From contig NZ_CP107254.1 of the NCBI RefSeq assembly GCF_029229925.1, positions 2,232,001 to 2,296,000 of the forward strand: 64,000 nt of DNA, written 5' to 3'. Each line of letters opens with the position of its first letter. Position 1 is the stretch's first letter. The translations under genes and the position numbers were made by a program. This document shows, piece by piece, positions 45,453-54,246 of this stretch. Below the pieces are notes generated by a model. The model made no database searches, was not told where the DNA came from, and saw only the letters and a program-made list of their open reading frames with translations. The stretch is from Halorhabdus sp. BNX81. Its GTDB lineage: Archaea; Halobacteriota; Halobacteria; Halobacteriales; Haloarculaceae.

Positions 45453-46418
45453 TCACCGCGAGATTTCCTCGACGTCACCGTCGAGGATCGATTCGACCAT
45501 CTCGGGCCGGATCGTCGCGGCGTCGCCGCCGATCGTCCGCTTGAGCGCCGCGGTCGCCGCCGCCTGTTCGAGCGCGACCGGGATGGACTCCTCAGTCAGC
45601 CACGCCGCGAGGAACCCGCCGACGAAGGCGTCGCCGGTCCCGATCGCGTCGACCGTCTCGGTCTCGAACACCGGCTGGTGCGCGCTCCGTTCGCCGTCAA
45701 AGGCGAGCGCGCCCGCCTCGCCCGTCGTCACGATGACGAGGTCGAGGTCGTAGTCGGCGTGGAGGTCGGCGGCGACGGTCTCGGCGTCGCCGTCGTATTC
45801 GAGTACTGCCTCCGCATCGCGATGGGCGACGAACAGCACGTCGACGTCGGGGAGGAGATCGGTGAGCGTCTCCCGGGCCGATTCTGGGTCCCAGAGGTTC
45901 GACCGGTAGTTGACGTCGAAAACTGTCGTCGCCCCGGAATCCTTGGCCGTCGACAGGACCTCCTTGGTGGTCTCGACCAGCGTCTCCGAGAGTGCCGGCG
46001 TGATCCCGGAGACGTGGACGGCGTCGGCCTCGGTGAACGGGGCCGTGGGAAGTTCGTCGAACGTCGCCGTCGTGATCGACGAGCCGGCCCGGTCGTAGAT
46101 GACCTGCGAGCCGCGGGGGGCCGCGCCCGCTTCGAGGTAGTAGGTCCCGAGTCGGGCGTCGTCACTCTCGTCCCAGACGACGGCCGGGTCGACGTCGTGG
46201 GTCCGGTAGGCGGAGGTTACTTTCTCGCCGACGGGGGTCGCCGGGAGTTTCGAGACCCACGTCGCGTCGAGGCCCAGTCGCTGGGCGGCGACGGCGACGT
46301 TGCCCTCCGCGCCGCCGACGTGAACGTCGAGCGTGTCGGTGGTCTCGATCGGCTCTGCGGTCGGCGTCGCCAGTCGCAGGAGTGATTCCCCGAATGCGGT
46401 GAGTCGCGGCGGAGTCAT
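45453..46418 (-). CDS. kdgK: 2-keto-3-deoxygluconate kinase (PfkB family)
   Basis: 321 residues. TAFGESLLRLAT, DVHVGGAEGNVAVAAQRLGLDATWVSKL at the N-terminus and the C-terminal DAIGTGDAFVGGFLAAWL with the catalytic Asp are PfkB signatures; FDVNYRSNLW is typical of KDG kinases. It phosphorylates KDG to KDPG. The 3' end faces the HtrA gene. Could in principle act on another ketose, but the context of dehydratase and aldolase favours KDG. Confidence 0.88.
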   Translation of the reverse strand: MTPPRLTAFGESLLRLATPTAEPIETTDTLDVHVGGAEGNVAVAAQRLGLDATWVSKLPATPVGEKVTSAYRTHDVDPAVVWDESDDARLGTYYLEAGAAPRGSQVIYDRAGSSITTATFDELPTAPFTEADAVHVSGITPALSETLVETTKEVLSTAKDSGATTVFDVNYRSNLWDPESARETLTDLLPDVDVLFVAHRDAEAVLEYDGDAETVAADLHADYDLDLVIVTTGEAGALAFDGERSAHQPVFETETVDAIGTGDAFVGGFLAAWLTEESIPVALEQAAATAALKRTIGGDAATIRPEMVESILDGDVEEISR

Positions 46419-46529
46419 GGTGAGAGATGGACGGGACGCGGGCTTAAAACGGATGGATTCGATCGATCATAGAATCGCGGTTCTTGTTTGGACGCGTGAT
46501 GCGAGAGGGACGGAATCGGTGAGAACGCC

Positions 46530-47171
46530 TCATTTTGCAGTAGCTTCGTTCCGATGGAACAGGCTCACCAATGCCCCAATAATACAGACACTCCCCAGGG
46601 CATATCCGGTGATTTTCACGAGTGCAAATGGATCTGAAACAAGCTGTGTTTCAACGGGCTGAACCAAGATGTACTGGTCGTCCTGTCTAACGACTGTTGC
46701 GTTCACATGCTTTGATACCGTTTGCTGGCCGTCGAGTACCGTCCGAATGACTGGGTTTGTCCCCGCTGGTCTGACAGCCACGTCCTTGGCAACAGTCTCC
46801 GCTGAGACTCTCGCCGCCCGCAGTTGAAATGTGCTATCAGTTATGGATGCGTGGATGCGGTAATAGTGATCATGGAAATCGTCCGCCAGATATCGGACAT
46901 CGAGAAGATTGATCACCTCCAGTTCGAGAGTCGATTTTGGGCGTGTGAGCGTCTCGTTTCTCGCATCTCGGACGAGATCAATTTGACTCCCGGTTCCGTA
47001 CGGTACACTTGGGACCTTGTAGAGACGTTCAACAGTCTCATCATTTGTGAGATCAAGCTCCGTTACTGAATATGAGTGCTGTGTGTCGGGGCCCGGACCA
47101 TTACCGACAACTGGATGCATAACCAGCAGCACTCCGAGAACCAAGCCAGCGAGTTCTTTCATGGAGGGCAT
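46530..47171 (-). CDS. Secreted or membrane-anchored protein, function unknown
   Basis: 213 residues from the ATG at 47171 (MPSMKELAGLVLGVLLVMHP); an alternative start is 47162. The N-terminal helix looks like a signal peptide or anchor, the middle about 150 residues form an outer domain (IDLVRDARNETLTRPKSTLELEV, VAVRPAGTNPVIRTVLDGQQTVSKHVNATVV), and a C-terminal helix (ITGYALGSVCIIGALVSLF) anchors it. GC content is lower than neighbours. No family recognised. Confidence 0.65.
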   Translation of the reverse strand: MPSMKELAGLVLGVLLVMHPVVGNGPGPDTQHSYSVTELDLTNDETVERLYKVPSVPYGTGSQIDLVRDARNETLTRPKSTLELEVINLLDVRYLADDFHDHYYRIHASITDSTFQLRAARVSAETVAKDVAVRPAGTNPVIRTVLDGQQTVSKHVNATVVRQDDQYILVQPVETQLVSDPFALVKITGYALGSVCIIGALVSLFHRNEATAK

Positions 47172-47370
47172 ATCCGGACACTGTCTCCCGAATGTCATTA
47201 ATCCCATCGCATCAATCACGTGAGGAGTGGTGCTCCCGAAATCAGCGGGGTTAGACCACCGGATATCGGTGTATTCTACAGCGGATAAACAAGGCCCATA
47301 CAGCTAAATACGGCTCAATCGCGTGGATGATCGGTCGTGAGGCCGCAGGGACAGTCAGTCGTGGCATATA

Positions 47371-47404
47371 TACTCCCCGGGCAGGTCAGTCACTGTAGGG
47401 AGTA
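47371..47404 (+). promoter_or_regulatory. Promoter region with inverted repeat upstream of the acidic protein
   Basis: CATATATAC (TATA, 47365-47373) is followed by TACTCCC (47371-47377) and its inverse GGGAGTA (47398-47404). The dyad spans the expected start of transcription and lies directly before the ATG at 47411, so it could act as an operator. Inference only. Confidence 0.35.
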
Positions 47405-47410
47405 CCTACG

Positions 47411-47794
47411 ATGGAACGTCACGACACGAAACTCGAAGACGAGGCGCTGTTGATCGAGTGGGACGACGAGTGGGTCGAGATCGGTCCCCTCGACGCGGTA
47501 CTCGATCTCTTCGACGGGGAGACCTACGAGATCGAGTACGACGACGCCCAGTCGAAGGTCCCGTGGCTCGAAAGCGACCTTGAGGACAACACGCTGTCCT
47601 TCGACGTCGTCGAGACCGTGACGGACATGGACTTCGACGACGAGTTCACCGAGGAGGTCGTCGAAGCGCCACTCGATTCTGAGGGCAACCAGGGCCACCC
47701 GCTCCGGACCGAGACCTTCGTCGCGAAGATGATCGAGATCTGGGAGGCCCAGGGCGCGAGCGGCGAAGGCGAGGCACTGGGCTCCGGGACGTAG
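47411..47794 (+). CDS. Acidic haloarchaeal protein, function unknown
   Basis: 127 residues, very acidic. Contains LLIEWDDEWVEIGPLDAVLDLFDGETYEIEYDD and AKMIEIWEAQGASGEGEALG. It has no membrane segment or known motif. A TATA region lies about 42 bases upstream. Looks like a small cytosolic protein conserved in haloarchaea; I do not recognise the family. Confidence 0.75.
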   Translation: MERHDTKLEDEALLIEWDDEWVEIGPLDAVLDLFDGETYEIEYDDAQSKVPWLESDLEDNTLSFDVVETVTDMDFDDEFTEEVVEAPLDSEGNQGHPLRTETFVAKMIEIWEAQGASGEGEALGSGT

Positions 47795-47854
47795 CTCCAG
47801 CACCGCGACACCGAGCCGTCAGTTTTCTACCGAGCAGTATGACGGAGCGTGCGA

Positions 47855-48733
47855 TCAGATCGCGTCGGGTTCGATCGCCGCCGTCGCGTCCAGCTCATCG
47901 ACACCATCTTCGAGCGTCCACGTCTCGACGTGGGTGACGGTCTCGCCGGGCTCGACAGTCTGAATCGGGGCGAGGGATTCGAGTTCCGTCACGTAGTCGT
48001 CGGTGTAGACCTCGGTGTCGCTGCCCAGATCGGGGTAGGTCGCGTCGGGATCGTGGGCGAAATCCTTCCGGAAGGCGTGGCCGTCGTTGAGGTAGGCGAG
48101 CCAGCCGTCGCCGGCCGCGGTCCCGATCTTGGTCTCGCCAGCGCCGTCGGGATCCTGCTCGAGGTAGAGATACTCCTCGCCGAAGGAGAGGCGGTCGTCG
48201 GCCAGGGTCGCGTAGGGCCACAGCTGGATCGAGCGATCGGGCAACAGCGATTCGGGATCGGCCTGGGGGGTGAAGGGAATGACAGCCGTTCCGTTGCCCT
48301 TCATCACCGTCAGTGCCCAGGGGGCGAACTCGACCGGCCACTGGCCGGCGTTGGTGAGTTCGTGGGTCACCTCGACGGACGCGCCCGTCTCGGCCATCCG
48401 GACGGTCATGGCCTTGGCGACGTTGTCCTCGCCCGGCGACTTTTCGAGTCGGACCCCATCGTCGAGGAGATCGACCGCGACCGGGTCCAGATCCGGGGTG
48501 TAGGTTCGCTCGCGGTCTTCGGGGGCATGCCAGAGGCGATGACCGCCCAGTAGCGGCCACTCGTCGCGGACCTCCTCGAAGAGATGGAACTCGTTGGGGC
48601 CGTCGACGAACCCGAACTCGGTGATCCGCGGGCCGATAGTTGTCGGCGCGAGCAACTCGATCGTGCCGTTGTCGACGGCGACGGCGTCGTCCCAGCGGTC
48701 GTGCGTAACGCGTTCGACGGTTACCTGACTCAT
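47855..48733 (-). CDS. Aldose-epimerase-like protein (galactose mutarotase fold)
   Basis: 292 residues from the ATG at 48733 (MSQVTVERVTHDRWDD). IELLAPTTIGPRITEFGFVDGPNEFHL, LLGGHRLWHAPEDRERTYTPD and VEVTHELTNAGQWPVEFAPWALTVMKGNGTAVIPFTP give the impression of a galactose-mutarotase-like beta-sandwich, as in proteins near sugar genes. Catalytic His/Glu of true aldose 1-epimerase are not clearly placed. The larger upstream frame was rejected because it would run through the promoter and the aldolase gene. It may help interconvert sugar anomers in the sugar catabolic region. Confidence 0.65.
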   Translation of the reverse strand: MSQVTVERVTHDRWDDAVAVDNGTIELLAPTTIGPRITEFGFVDGPNEFHLFEEVRDEWPLLGGHRLWHAPEDRERTYTPDLDPVAVDLLDDGVRLEKSPGEDNVAKAMTVRMAETGASVEVTHELTNAGQWPVEFAPWALTVMKGNGTAVIPFTPQADPESLLPDRSIQLWPYATLADDRLSFGEEYLYLEQDPDGAGETKIGTAAGDGWLAYLNDGHAFRKDFAHDPDATYPDLGSDTEVYTDDYVTELESLAPIQTVEPGETVTHVETWTLEDGVDELDATAAIEPDAI

Positions 48734-48834
48734 GTGATCTCGACGTGTATGGTCCCACGACGGATCCATAATAGTTCTGATAGAGTCCGGGGACTGAGGT
48801 CCCAGGACGCCAGCCGACCGCCGGGCCGCTCGCC

Positions 48835-49755
48835 CTACAGCAACCCGATCGACGCCAGTTCCTCGACGAACGCCGCGGTCTCGGCATCGTCCATCGTCCG
48901 CAGGGGATCCCGAAGCGGCCCGGGGTCGAATCCAACATCGCGTTCGGCCAGCGCCGTCTTGACGCCGGCCATGTACGGCCCGCGATCGAACGCGTTCACG
49001 ACGTCGCGGACGGTCTCCTGAAGCGCCTGGGCACGGGCCGCGTCGCCGTCGTCGAACGCCTCGTAGAGTTCGACGACCAGTTCCGGGAACGCGTTCGAGA
49101 CCGAGCTCACGACCCCGGAACACCCGAGTTCGAGACCAGCATACAGGAGTGCGTTGTGTCCGGCGAGTACCGTCAGGTCGGGGTTGTCCGCCAGCACCTG
49201 TCCGAGCCACGGGACGTCGCCGCTGGTATCCTTCAATCCAGCCACGCCGTCGATGTCGGCGATGTCAGCCATCGCGTCCGTCGAGAGGTGATTGCCAGTC
49301 AGCGGCGGGATGTGATAGACGTACACCGGGCGATCGACCGCGTCGGCGATCCGCCGATAGTGGTCGACGGCCGCCTCGGCCGCAAGCGGGAAATAGAACG
49401 GCGTGACGACGACCAGGCCGTCCGCGCCGGCCGCGACCGCGCGTTCGGCGTGCCGGACCGTCTCCCGGGTGCCCGGCGCACCGACGCCGGCGATGACGGG
49501 CACCTCGTCGCCGACAGCGTCGACGACCGCTTCGACGACCCGCTCGCGTTCGCCCGCCGAAAGCAGCGGGAATTCGCCGTTGGTGCCCAGCGGGAACACG
49601 GCGTGGGCACCGTGTTCGACGACGAACTCGGCGTGGGCCGCCGTCGCGGCCTCGTTTACCGTCTCGTCGTCATGAAACGCCGTGATCGTCGGTGGGATGA
49701 CACCGTGGAGATCAAGTGGATCCGTGGCTCCCGGCGGTGGTGCGTGCGTCGGCAT
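48835..49755 (-). CDS. kdgA: DapA-family aldolase, probable KDG/KDPG aldolase
   Basis: 306 residues from the ATG at 49755 (MPTHAPPPGATDPLDLHG). GVIPPTITAFHDDETVNEAA, PLGTNGEFPLLSAGERERVV, VIAGVGAPGTRETV, VYVYHIPPLTGN (Tyr) and VAGLKDTSGD with the Schiff-base Lys are the DapA/NAL superfamily signatures. With the dehydratase and KDG kinase it would cleave KDPG or KDG to pyruvate and glyceraldehyde (3-phosphate). Start selected over a far upstream Met because the frame before it has no family likeness. Confidence 0.88.
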   Translation of the reverse strand: MPTHAPPPGATDPLDLHGVIPPTITAFHDDETVNEAATAAHAEFVVEHGAHAVFPLGTNGEFPLLSAGERERVVEAVVDAVGDEVPVIAGVGAPGTRETVRHAERAVAAGADGLVVVTPFYFPLAAEAAVDHYRRIADAVDRPVYVYHIPPLTGNHLSTDAMADIADIDGVAGLKDTSGDVPWLGQVLADNPDLTVLAGHNALLYAGLELGCSGVVSSVSNAFPELVVELYEAFDDGDAARAQALQETVRDVVNAFDRGPYMAGVKTALAERDVGFDPGPLRDPLRTMDDAETAAFVEELASIGLL

Positions 49756-50002
49756 GTACCCGGATTCCGGAGGTCCGATAATAAGGCCTGGGATGGAACG
49801 CAGTCGGTCGGCGACGGGTGAGTAGCGACTGGTCAGTCGAGTTCTCGCCAAAGGGTAAACGGGGGGGAACCCCGCGTGTGACACTACGGAGCCGTCTGGC
49901 TCCGGTTGTGCGTATGGTCTACATCACTATAAGCGCACAGGACGTTATCAGGGATGGAAACAAACGGCAAATGGCGCCGGAGATCGACTATAGCGCCCGG
50001 TT

Positions 50003-51070
50003 TCACTCGTCAGTGCCGATGAGGGCGTCGATGTCGGCGTGGTCGTCAAGCAGCGTCCGCATCCGGTCGACGGTAGCCGCACTGCGGGTCGGGCCGGTCT
50101 GGAGGAGGTCTTCGGTGCGGTCGATCACCATACGCGTGTCCGACTGGAGCAACAGGAGCGGGACACCTTCCTCTTCGGCCCGACCGATGATGGCGCTTGA
50201 CGGCCGGAAGCCGCCGCCGAGGATGATCGCTTTGATCCCCGAGGCGTCCAGGGCGGCGGTGACGATCTCCGGGCGGTCACCGCTGGTGATCATTACGGCG
50301 TTTTGCATCCGGCGGAACTGGGTGAGCGCACTTTCAGCGGACATCGCGCCCACAGTAAAGCGCTCGACGAACAGATCAGTCCCGGCATCGGAAGTCAGGA
50401 CCTCCGCGCCGAGTCGCTCGGCCAGGTCGTCGACGGTGAGTCCGGCGAGTTCCTGGACCCGCGGGACGACGCCCAGCACGGGGATGTCGTGGTTCTCGAG
50501 GAACGGGACGACGTCCGTGGTCAGCTGGTCGAACGCCGCGTCGGGGACGGCGTTGAACAGGACGCCGGCCAGCGAATCCCCGAGCGTCTCGGCGGCGGCG
50601 AGGATGTCGTCGACGTCCTCCGGTTCGTCGTATCTCGACAGCAGGACGACCTTGGCATCGATCATCTCGGCGATATCGGCGTCCGTCAGGTCGACGATGC
50701 CGCCAGTGGTGAGTCGGTCGGTTCCCTCGAGGACCATCATGTCCCGTTCACCGGCCATCTTCTCGTAGTTCTCGAGCACACGATCCCGGAGTTCCTCGGG
50801 TTGCTCACGACCCTGGATGGCCTCCTGGACGAAGGTCGGCGTGTAGACGATCGGCTCGAGTTCGTGCATCTCCGAATCGAGCCCGAGCAGTTCCCGAGCC
50901 AGCATCGGATCCTCGTCACGGGTCTTGCCCGTCGCACTCTGGAGACGGGTCCCCTTGGGTTTCATGTAGCCGACGCTGTGACCAGCCGCGTCCGCGAGTT
51001 TCGCGATCGCGAGCGTAACTGCGGTCTTGCCGGTCGCTTCTTCGGTCGAGGTGACCAGGATCGGGTCCAT
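50003..51070 (-). CDS. BioD-like P-loop plus DRTGG-domain protein (PTA N-terminal-like)
   Basis: 355 residues. N-terminal P-loop STEEATGKTAVTLAIAKLA and ATGKTRDEDPMLA, then a BioD-type domain, then a DRTGG domain around residues 215-320 (RFTVGAMSAESALTQFRRMQNAVMITSGDRPEI). This is the two-domain N-terminal half of some phosphotransacetylases, without the catalytic PTA domain. In haloarchaea it often lies next to ADP-forming acetyl-CoA synthetase, as here (96-base gap, same strand). A regulatory role in acetyl-CoA/acetate metabolism is inference. Confidence 0.85.
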   Translation of the reverse strand: MDPILVTSTEEATGKTAVTLAIAKLADAAGHSVGYMKPKGTRLQSATGKTRDEDPMLARELLGLDSEMHELEPIVYTPTFVQEAIQGREQPEELRDRVLENYEKMAGERDMMVLEGTDRLTTGGIVDLTDADIAEMIDAKVVLLSRYDEPEDVDDILAAAETLGDSLAGVLFNAVPDAAFDQLTTDVVPFLENHDIPVLGVVPRVQELAGLTVDDLAERLGAEVLTSDAGTDLFVERFTVGAMSAESALTQFRRMQNAVMITSGDRPEIVTAALDASGIKAIILGGGFRPSSAIIGRAEEEGVPLLLLQSDTRMVIDRTEDLLQTGPTRSAATVDRMRTLLDDHADIDALIGTDE

Positions 51071-51166
51071 GTCAATGCCTTTCGTAGGGCACCGATTTTA
51101 AAGTTCCTCCTAGTCGAGGACCTTGCCACTACTTCGAAAGAAAAGCGATCCCCCGATGGGAGGCGG

Positions 51167-53260
51167 TTACAGCGCTTCCTGGTCGACGGTCGCCCGGATG
51201 TCGACCGCGACGACGCCGTCTGGCGTCGCGACCAGCGGGTTGATATCGAGTTCGAGGATCGCGGGGAAGTCAGTGACGAGTTTCGAGATGCGCTGGATCG
51301 TCTCGACGACACCGGCCTCGTCCACCGGTTCTCGACCACGCGCACCGCGAAGCAGCGGCGCGGAGTCGATCTCGTCGATCATCTCCTCGGCCTCGGGTTC
51401 GGAAACGGGCGCGACCCGGAAGGTGGCGTCTTCGAGCACTTCCACGAAGATGCCGCCGAGCCCGAACATCACCAGCGGGCCGAACTGCGGGTCGCGGTTG
51501 ATCCCGACGATGGTTTCGGTCCCCGCGTCGAGGTCGGCCATCTCCTGGACCTGGACGCCGAGGATGGTCGCGTCGGGCTGGTAGTTTCGCGCGCGGGCGA
51601 TCAGATCATCGTAGGTGCTTGCGACCTCGTCGTCCGGGACGGCGACCTCGACGCCGCCGATGTCGGACTTGTGCAGGATGTCCGGGCTGACGATCTTCAT
51701 CACGACGTCGCCGTCGATTTCCTTTGCGGCTTCGACGGCTGCGTTCTTATCCGAGACGATGGCCCCGTCCGGTGTCGGGATGCCGTAGGCCTCGAGCAGT
51801 TCCATAGCCTCGACGCCGAGCTTGTTGGTGTCCCGTTCCTTCGTACGTTCGAGGATCTCGCGAGCGCGCTCGCGATCGACATCGAACGCTTTGGGCTCGG
51901 CGTACTCGTGTTGCTGGATCTCGGCGTACTCACGGAGCGCATCGAGGCTGTTGACGCCACGAGCGGGGTCGAAGTACGACGGGATCCCGGCCTCGCCGAG
52001 CATCTCGGCGGGCACTTCGGCCGTCTCGCCGCCCATGAGACTTGCGGCCATCGGGACGCCGTACTCCTCGTGTTTCTCGATCATGACCTCCGCAAGGTTC
52101 TCGAAGTCGATCGACTGCGGCGAGGAGACGACGATGACCGAGCCGACGTTCGGGTCGTCGAGGACGATGTCCAGCGCCTGTTCGTAGGTTTCCGCGGAGG
52201 CGTCACCGAGGACGTCGACGGGGTTGAAGATGTTGGCCTCCGACGGCATCGCTTCCTCGAGCTGTTCGAGTGACTCGTCGGTGAACGAAGCCATCTCCAG
52301 GCCCGAGTCGCCGATCGCGTCGGTCGCCATGACACCGGGGCCGCCGGCGTTGGTGACGATGGCGATGTCGTTGCTCTCGGGCATCGGCTGGTCGCCGAGG
52401 ATGGTTGCGTAGTCGAACAGTTCCTGGACGCTGTTGGCCCGGATGACGCCGGCCTGTTCGAGGCCCGCCTCGTATGCGCGTTCGCTCCCGGCGATGGCTC
52501 CCGTGTGGGAGGCCGCGGCCGAGGCCCCGGCTTCCGTCCGCCCGGACTTGACGGCGACGATCGGTGTGTCTTTGGTGACTTCGCGGGCGGTATCGATGAA
52601 CTCCCGGCCGTTCTCGATGTCCTCGAGATACCCGAGAATGACGTCGGTATCGGGATCGTCCCCCCAGTAGTCGATGAACGACCCTTCGTCGAGGACAGCT
52701 TTGTTGCCAAGCGAGACGATGTCGTTGAACCCGACGTTGTGATCGCCGGCCCAGTCGAGGACCGCCGAGATGAACGCGCCGGACTGGCTCATAAAGGAGA
52801 TGTTGCCCGGGATGGCCGATTTCTCGGTGAACGTCGCGTTCATCCCGACCGACGTCGAGATGACGCCCAGGCAGTTCGGCCCGACGAGGTTGATGTCGTA
52901 CTCCTCGGCGATCTCCTTCATCTCGTGCTCGCGCTCGACGCCCTCGCTGCCGGACTCGCCGAAGCCGGCGGTAATCACGGCGGCGTCCCGGATGCCGGCC
53001 TCGCCGGCCTGACGAAGCACGTCGTTGACGATTCCCGGCGGGACGACGACGATCGCCAGTTCGACGCCATCGATCTGTGTGAGGTCGTCATAACAGTCGA
53101 GGCCGAACACTTCCTCGGAACTCGGGTTGACCGGCACGACGTCACCCTCGTATCCGTCGAGGAGATTCTCCATGATAGCACGCCCGACGGCGCCATCGCT
53201 TTCGGTCGCTCCGACGACAGCTACCCGTTCCGGCGCAAATAACGTATCTAACTGGCCCAT
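51167..53260 (-). CDS. acd: ADP-forming acetate-CoA ligase (fused alpha-beta)
   Basis: 697 residues. N-terminal CoA-binding domain (VAVVGATESDGAVGRAIMENLL, VPVNPSSEEVFG), a succinyl-CoA ligase-like domain with the phosphorylated His in AASHTGAIAGSERAYEA, and a C-terminal ATP-grasp domain beginning near PTPDGAIVSDKNAAVEAA and ending EPVDEAGVVETIQRISKL...ELDINPLVATPDGVVAVD. It converts acetyl-CoA, ADP and phosphate to acetate, ATP and CoA, the haloarchaeal route of acetate overflow. Leaderless, TATA (AAATATTT) about 31-38 bases upstream. Confidence 0.96.
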   Translation of the reverse strand: MGQLDTLFAPERVAVVGATESDGAVGRAIMENLLDGYEGDVVPVNPSSEEVFGLDCYDDLTQIDGVELAIVVVPPGIVNDVLRQAGEAGIRDAAVITAGFGESGSEGVEREHEMKEIAEEYDINLVGPNCLGVISTSVGMNATFTEKSAIPGNISFMSQSGAFISAVLDWAGDHNVGFNDIVSLGNKAVLDEGSFIDYWGDDPDTDVILGYLEDIENGREFIDTAREVTKDTPIVAVKSGRTEAGASAAASHTGAIAGSERAYEAGLEQAGVIRANSVQELFDYATILGDQPMPESNDIAIVTNAGGPGVMATDAIGDSGLEMASFTDESLEQLEEAMPSEANIFNPVDVLGDASAETYEQALDIVLDDPNVGSVIVVSSPQSIDFENLAEVMIEKHEEYGVPMAASLMGGETAEVPAEMLGEAGIPSYFDPARGVNSLDALREYAEIQQHEYAEPKAFDVDRERAREILERTKERDTNKLGVEAMELLEAYGIPTPDGAIVSDKNAAVEAAKEIDGDVVMKIVSPDILHKSDIGGVEVAVPDDEVASTYDDLIARARNYQPDATILGVQVQEMADLDAGTETIVGINRDPQFGPLVMFGLGGIFVEVLEDATFRVAPVSEPEAEEMIDEIDSAPLLRGARGREPVDEAGVVETIQRISKLVTDFPAILELDINPLVATPDGVVAVDIRATVDQEAL

Positions 53261-53507
53261 CGTATCTTCTCAGAGTTGGGTATCGCGGGGGAAATATTTA
53301 CCTGAATCGTCGCCGTCTGTGAGTGAGTGACGTGGGAATACATCGCCTAGAGGAGGTCCTACGCCCCGGAATTGCGGGTCCCGCCCAGCCAGTATATCAT
53401 GGTCATTTGTGATCGGGGGTCGACGACTCGGCCCCGACGGCCGTCGTCACGCGGGATCGGCGGTGACAGCTCGCACATTTATGTGACTGACTCCCCAACC
53501 GAGTGGT

Positions 53508-54053
53508 ATGTCAAGTCAGTCCGATCGGGCGGGTCTCCCCCAGCTCTTGAGGGAACTCACGAGGTCGCTTTCGGCCCTCCAGCGTGATCTCAAGGCCGAG
53601 CGGCGGGGCCGAGGTCGGGGGCTCGACCGGCTGCTTCGGTTCACGGCCGACGTGACCATCCCAGCAGCCATTCTGGTACTTGAGACGAACATCAGAACGC
53701 TTCGGCTGTTACAGCGAACGCTCCGGATGGTCGAGGATTCCGAGACGGACGGAGACACAGGGACCACTGCGAGCGAGGACGTCGCGTCCGTCGGCCGGTC
53801 GGTCGTCGATCGGCTCGACGAGGCCCTCGAAGACGTCCAGTCAGCCGTCGAGGACTCGAATCTCGACGACCGGACGCGACAACACCTCTCGGAAGCCCGG
53901 ACGCTCAACCAGCAACTCGAAGACCGCCTCCAGGAGCACTCCGAGAGCGAAGCAAACCCGGAGGCGAGCGTCGACGTCGAGGCCGAACTCCAGTCGATCA
54001 AAGACGAACACGACGACACGAACGGTAACGGGTCCGATCCAGAGGGTGAGTGA
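53508..54053 (+). CDS. Haloarchaeal helical protein, function unknown
   Basis: 181 residues. LPQLLRELTRSLSALQRDLKAERRGR, then FTADVTIPAAILVLETNIRTLRLLQRTLRM, a short hydrophobic amphipathic stretch, then a long acidic coiled-coil tail (SVVDRLDEALEDVQSAVEDSNLDDRTRQHLSEARTLNQQLEDRL). CATTTATG about 25-33 bases upstream serves as TATA. Widely conserved in appearance among haloarchaea but I know no function. It lies before the YchF-like gene on the same strand. Confidence 0.75.
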   Translation: MSSQSDRAGLPQLLRELTRSLSALQRDLKAERRGRGRGLDRLLRFTADVTIPAAILVLETNIRTLRLLQRTLRMVEDSETDGDTGTTASEDVASVGRSVVDRLDEALEDVQSAVEDSNLDDRTRQHLSEARTLNQQLEDRLQEHSESEANPEASVDVEAELQSIKDEHDDTNGNGSDPEGE

Positions 54054-54246
54054 AGATCCGCTTCTGGGACCATTGAACGCATCGCGTTCGAAGGGCCGTA
54101 TCGAGACAGTCCCCGGGCGACCCACTCGACAGCGCGGCGAGGCGGACCGATCGGACCGCGAACCGCCCCGCGACGTTCAGTGTCAGTCGCTACCCACCCA
54201 ACGGGAGACCGAAAGTGGGAAAGTCCCGAGTGGGGTAGCCAGTAGC

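Noticed and set aside
50303-52273. 656-codon plus-strand open frame across the PTA-N-like gene and acd
   Set aside because: Runs antisense through two convincing genes and the promoter between them; no recognisable domains.
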